64,000 nucleotides of DNA from Paenochrobactrum glaciei (GTDB lineage: Bacteria > Pseudomonadota > Alphaproteobacteria > Rhizobiales > Rhizobiaceae), in the NCBI RefSeq assembly GCF_039522165.1, contig NZ_BAAADE010000006.1:1-64000 (forward strand), read 5' to 3'. The notes beneath the pieces were generated by a model that saw nothing but the letters and a program-made list of their open reading frames with translations, searched no databases and was not told where the DNA came from. Both the position numbers and the translations under genes were made by a program. Below are positions 61,246 through 64,000 of the stretch, piece by piece (the stretch's first letter is position 1; each line of letters opens with the position of its first letter).

Positions 61246-61649
61246 AATACCCTCCCGCACCAAGGTGCATTCAGCGATATATCTCTTGAACAACAGGTGT
61301 TATCCGCCACTCAACTTGAATATCGAATTGTCCGGCAATACTGCCTTCTCATCCGATATGTTTCTTCCATTTGAGAAAACATCATCCACCAAGGCATTCG
61401 CGCCTGCCGGACATCAGTTTTCCTAAAATCTCGATAAAGTCAGAAATTTCCTGAGAGAAATCTCCGGTTTTACCGAGCAAGCTTATTTTATAACGACAAC
61501 AATATTTTTACAAATATTGCCTTCGCCTGTTATTAGCTTTTGCGGCGTCACAGAATACATTGCTCAACGCTTTGCGTTTTGCTCCGCCACTTGCTTACTG
61601 AAGTCCCCCGACTGATCTTTTTATCAAACTAAAGTTCTATACAATACAC
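61246..61649. other. Promoter region of the PQQ dehydrogenase operon
   Basis: About 400 bp without a supportable gene. It holds the ribosome site of the cytochrome gene and must contain the operon promoter. An 8-bp inverted repeat, GTCCGGCA (61330-61337) and TGCCGGAC (61405-61412), lies with 67 bp between the arms; it may be two half-sites for a regulator. The part next to 61650 is AT-rich. No -35/-10 could be fixed. Confidence 0.5.
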
Positions 61650-62540
61650 TTAATTATCGCAAATAATACTACCACCCATATAAAATTCACGCAATTCTGC
61701 TATTTTTCCGTCCTTATCCAATTGCTGCAAAGCTTTTTCAACAGCTCTTTTCAAAGTCACGTCACCTTTCCACAAACTCAGCGCCATAGAATAAGTTTCA
61801 CCGGCGCTTGAGCCTTTCATTTGTCCGTCAGTTTTCTCAGTTTCCGTTGAGAAAACCCAAGACGCTTTAACATTTGTTTCAGTGCCCTTAGCCTTCAACA
61901 ATGAACAAGCGGTAAAGTTTTCCGCCACAAGCCCCTGCATATCTCCATTAGCAATAGCTGTAAAAACTTGTTGCGCAACCTGTTTTTCGCCTGCCCTCAT
62001 CGAAATTGACCGAGCGTTCAGCCCTTGATTACGCAACCAACCCGACAATTCAAGTCGATTCAGCCCTGTATTCCCAGGAATAACAAAAATTTGATCGCCC
62101 TTTACAGGGATATGACCATCCGGTGACAAAAGCATCCAACCCAATTGAATATCCGTTGGAATCGTCTGCATAAAATTACGCATCCGCACAGTATCGGCCA
62201 CGCCGCCTGCCAGCATGTCGCATTGGCCGCGTGAAAGCATCCAGTTGCGCGGGTTAAAATCGCGGCCTATCGATTCCATTTTGTTGATCGCTAACCGCAC
62301 ACCGAGTTTATCAGCTATCGCTTGCACCAGTTCAATATCATAGCCCGGATGCTCAGGATCACCGGTGACAAAAGGCGGATAACTTGCCGGCACACATAAT
62401 TTTAAAGCACCACGATCTTTGATCTGCGACAGCGATGTGTCTGCCGGCAAAAAGCTCACCGCCAAAAGCAACACAAAAATGATGCCCAAATTGATGACTG
62501 TACTGCGCCAGTGTTTCCAGCGGCTTGGTTTCTTTGCCAT
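61650..62540 (-). CDS. Membrane-anchored family 3 substrate-binding protein
   Basis: A 296-residue protein. One N-terminal hydrophobic segment (about 15-32, VINLGIIFVLLLAVSFL), possibly an uncleaved anchor, is followed by an SBP family 3 domain (LKLCVPASYPPFVTGDPEHPGYDIELVQAIADKLG). It starts 1 nt after the stop of the ABC-2 permease gene, so it belongs to the same transcript. Such domains usually bind amino acids; beside a quinoprotein operon an alcohol-related role is possible. Confidence 0.82.
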   Translation of the reverse strand: MAKKPSRWKHWRSTVINLGIIFVLLLAVSFLPADTSLSQIKDRGALKLCVPASYPPFVTGDPEHPGYDIELVQAIADKLGVRLAINKMESIGRDFNPRNWMLSRGQCDMLAGGVADTVRMRNFMQTIPTDIQLGWMLLSPDGHIPVKGDQIFVIPGNTGLNRLELSGWLRNQGLNARSISMRAGEKQVAQQVFTAIANGDMQGLVAENFTACSLLKAKGTETNVKASWVFSTETEKTDGQMKGSSAGETYSMALSLWKGDVTLKRAVEKALQQLDKDGKIAELREFYMGGSIICDN

Positions 62541-62541
62541 T

Positions 62542-63354
62542 TTACGCCCGCCGGAAATCTAATAATGCGAGGGTAAAGAAGACAATTGCCATACCAGCAA
62601 TAATCACCGGCCCGAGCCAAGGAGTGAACTGGTTGAAATCAATCAGCACACCACGCAGTGCATCCACCACATAAGTAATCGGATTAGCGCGCACTACCAT
62701 CACCAGCCATTCCGGATACATGCTCACGGCTTGCGTGCGGCTTAACGATGGATCAAGCGGAAAGATTGACGATGACGTGAAATAAAGCGGCAAAATGATT
62801 GTATTGGAAAAGACGCCAAAACCTTCAAAGCTGCGCACACGCGCTGCCAACAGCACACCAAAACAGGTCAGCGCAAAAGAAGTAAAGAACATCAACACGA
62901 TGGCGATGAAAACCTGATCATATGAGAGGTTCACATCAGCAAAACGGGCTAAAATCAGTACCAGAATGCCGTGTCCCGTTGCAACTGTGCTGCCACCCAG
63001 CACTTTACCGAGCAGGATCAGCCAACGTGGCATCGGCGAAACCAGCACTTCACGTAAAAAACCAAACTCACGATCCCAAATAACCGAAACCGCGAACTGG
63101 ATCGAGGTGTACATAATATTGAGAACAATGACCGCCGGAAACAGAAACTGCAAATAGGTGTAAGGCACAACATAGCGCACCTCCCCATAAATTTCGCCGC
63201 GGAAATAAGGGTTTAGCCCGATACCTAGCACCAGAAGCCATATGATCGGGCGTGAAACACCACCCACCATCTGGCCGCGATCGCGTGTTGCGCGCATCAC
63301 TTCGCGCAGCCAAATGCCGTAAACGCCGCGCATCAAAGGCAGTATCTGTTTCAT
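62542..63354 (-). CDS. ABC-2 type transporter permease
   Basis: A 270-residue ABC-2 permease with six membrane segments. Family motifs include REVMRATRDRGQMVGGVSRPIIWLLVLG, FGFLREVLVSPMPRWLILLGKVLGG and NPITYVVDALRGVL. It resembles permeases encoded beside PQQ alcohol dehydrogenases (PedC-like). The ATPase immediately upstream is of the importer (SsuB/TauB) class, not the usual ABC-2 partner. It is co-transcribed with the SBP gene. Confidence 0.86.
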   Translation of the reverse strand: MKQILPLMRGVYGIWLREVMRATRDRGQMVGGVSRPIIWLLVLGIGLNPYFRGEIYGEVRYVVPYTYLQFLFPAVIVLNIMYTSIQFAVSVIWDREFGFLREVLVSPMPRWLILLGKVLGGSTVATGHGILVLILARFADVNLSYDQVFIAIVLMFFTSFALTCFGVLLAARVRSFEGFGVFSNTIILPLYFTSSSIFPLDPSLSRTQAVSMYPEWLVMVVRANPITYVVDALRGVLIDFNQFTPWLGPVIIAGMAIVFFTLALLDFRRA

Positions 63355-63423
63355 CTTAAACCCGTTCCATGCCTGACAAAACGCTGCTGATTACCAAGAG
63401 CGCTGCCTGATATTTTAAAATTT

Positions 63424-64000
63424 CTACCATGATGCAATGCCTTCATTGCCACGGCCATAAAAGTCTGATTGCGGATCAGACAGTACCATCTCACGTAAAC
63501 TTGCCCATAAATGCTGTCGCAATCGGGTAAATTCCGGCACATCGCGCGGGTCATTCATAAAACGCGGGCGCTCAAACGGCACATCGATAATTTCATGAAT
63601 ACGGCCCGGACGCGGTGCCATAAGCACAATTCTGTCACCCATAATCAGCGCTTCATCCACGCTATGCGTAACGAAAATCAAAGTCGCTTTTGCCTGATGC
63701 ACGTCATCACTGCCGGTTGCTAGCTGCTTTTCCGTCAGACGCAATGTTTCCGCCTGCATCAGCTCGCGTGATTGCGCGTCAAGGCTTGCAAAGGGTTCAT
63801 CCATCAGCAACAAATCAGGCTCCATCACCAGCGCGCGCGCCAAGGCTACACGCTGGCACATGCCACCCGATAATTGCGCCGGATAATAATTGGCAAACCG
63901 TGTCAGCCCCACCTGATGCAATGCCTTATCCACCGGTGCGACGCGCTCAGCGGCAGATAGATGCGGCAATGCAAAAGCAATATTCTCGCGCACACTCTTC
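63424..64000 (-). CDS. ABC transporter ATPase (SsuB/TauB-like), 5' end beyond the window
   Basis: The C-terminal 190 or so residues of an ABC ATPase; the N-terminus with Walker A lies outside the window. The signature is LSGGMCQRVALARAL, Walker B is LLLMDEPFASLD, and the H-loop is in FVTHSVDEALIMGDRIVLM. MDEPFASLD and VDEALIMGDRI resemble nitrate/taurine/sulfonate importers. Insertion of about 15 residues near QLATGSDDVHQAK is unusual. The frame is still open at base 64000. It lies 69 bp upstream of the ABC-2 permease gene on the same strand. Confidence 0.88.
   Translation of the reverse strand, partial: KSVRENIAFALPHLSAAERVAPVDKALHQVGLTRFANYYPAQLSGGMCQRVALARALVMEPDLLLMDEPFASLDAQSRELMQAETLRLTEKQLATGSDDVHQAKATLIFVTHSVDEALIMGDRIVLMAPRPGRIHEIIDVPFERPRFMNDPRDVPEFTRLRQHLWASLREMVLSDPQSDFYGRGNEGIASW

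Noticed and set aside
1..64000. tRNA, rRNA, CRISPR array, insertion sequence or prophage
   Set aside because: Looked for by eye for regular repeats, transposase-like genes and RNA gene motifs; none found. A tRNA scan was not possible.

Overview
The window looks like chromosomal DNA of an alphaproteobacterium, most likely of the order Hyphomicrobiales and perhaps near the Brucellaceae. This rests on gene content and layout: a choline-sulfate regulator/sulfatase/ChoX set, a cobalamin-riboswitch btuBFCD operon, an FMN-binding glutamate synthase-like protein, a PleD-like protein and an AzlCD/Lrp pair. GC content is moderate. No rRNA or tRNA gene, CRISPR array, insertion sequence or prophage was seen. 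The family placement is inference.

Layout. 0.3-8.3 kb: FMN-binding glutamate synthase-like protein (-); a signalling operon of small membrane protein, hybrid histidine kinase and REC-GGDEF protein; aspartate ammonia-lyase. 8.5-11.2 kb: a three-gene cassette of amino-acid-adenylating enzyme, stand-alone carrier protein and GNAT-like protein. 11.3-15.1 kb: a TonB-dependent receptor divergent from a LysR-HTH/TrpD2-like fusion. 15.2-18.8 kb: choline-sulfate locus (betC, choX, LysR regulator). 18.8-22.1 kb: a large autotransporter. 22.3-27.7 kb: a compact six-gene operon (SapC-like, GNAT, carrier protein, cytochrome P450, SDR, fatty acyl-AMP ligase), the best candidate here for an undescribed biosynthetic system. 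27.8-28.4 kb: small acidic protein and a periplasmic cytochrome c. 28.4-33.4 kb: btuB-btuF-btuC-btuD (-) behind a cobalamin riboswitch. 33.6-39.8 kb: MFS exporter, amidase, adenine deaminase, photolyase (-). 39.9-45.4 kb: an ABC importer of the ferric/phosphonate type in one operon with a metallo-beta-lactamase-fold hydrolase and a dual-specificity-type phosphatase. 45.5-55.5 kb: a catabolic/uptake island with hydantoinase-like and DUF917 genes (-), an AroM-LuxR fusion regulator, AroM, and a peptide-type ABC importer. 55.5-57.9 kb: azlCD with a divergent Lrp, and an M50-like membrane protein that has lost its zinc ligands. 57.9-64.0 kb: a PQQ-dependent alcohol dehydrogenase with the extra Asp typical of lanthanide enzymes, its cytochrome c and periplasmic binding protein, then a second SBP, an ABC-2 permease and a truncated ABC ATPase.

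How the genes may work together. The two adenylation/carrier/GNAT loci share one logic: activate an acid, tether it to a carrier, modify it, and release it through an acyltransferase. The AroM-LuxR fusion probably controls its flanking operons: the palindrome TATAGGG-N6-CCCTATA occurs both in the divergent region beside its gene and before the AroM/ABC operon, at almost the same distance from the two start codons. The xox-like set forms a cytochrome c, dehydrogenase, binding-protein series. The B12 operon is an ordinary riboswitch-controlled uptake system.

All calls were made by reading the sequence. No database search was run, and family names come from motif recognition.
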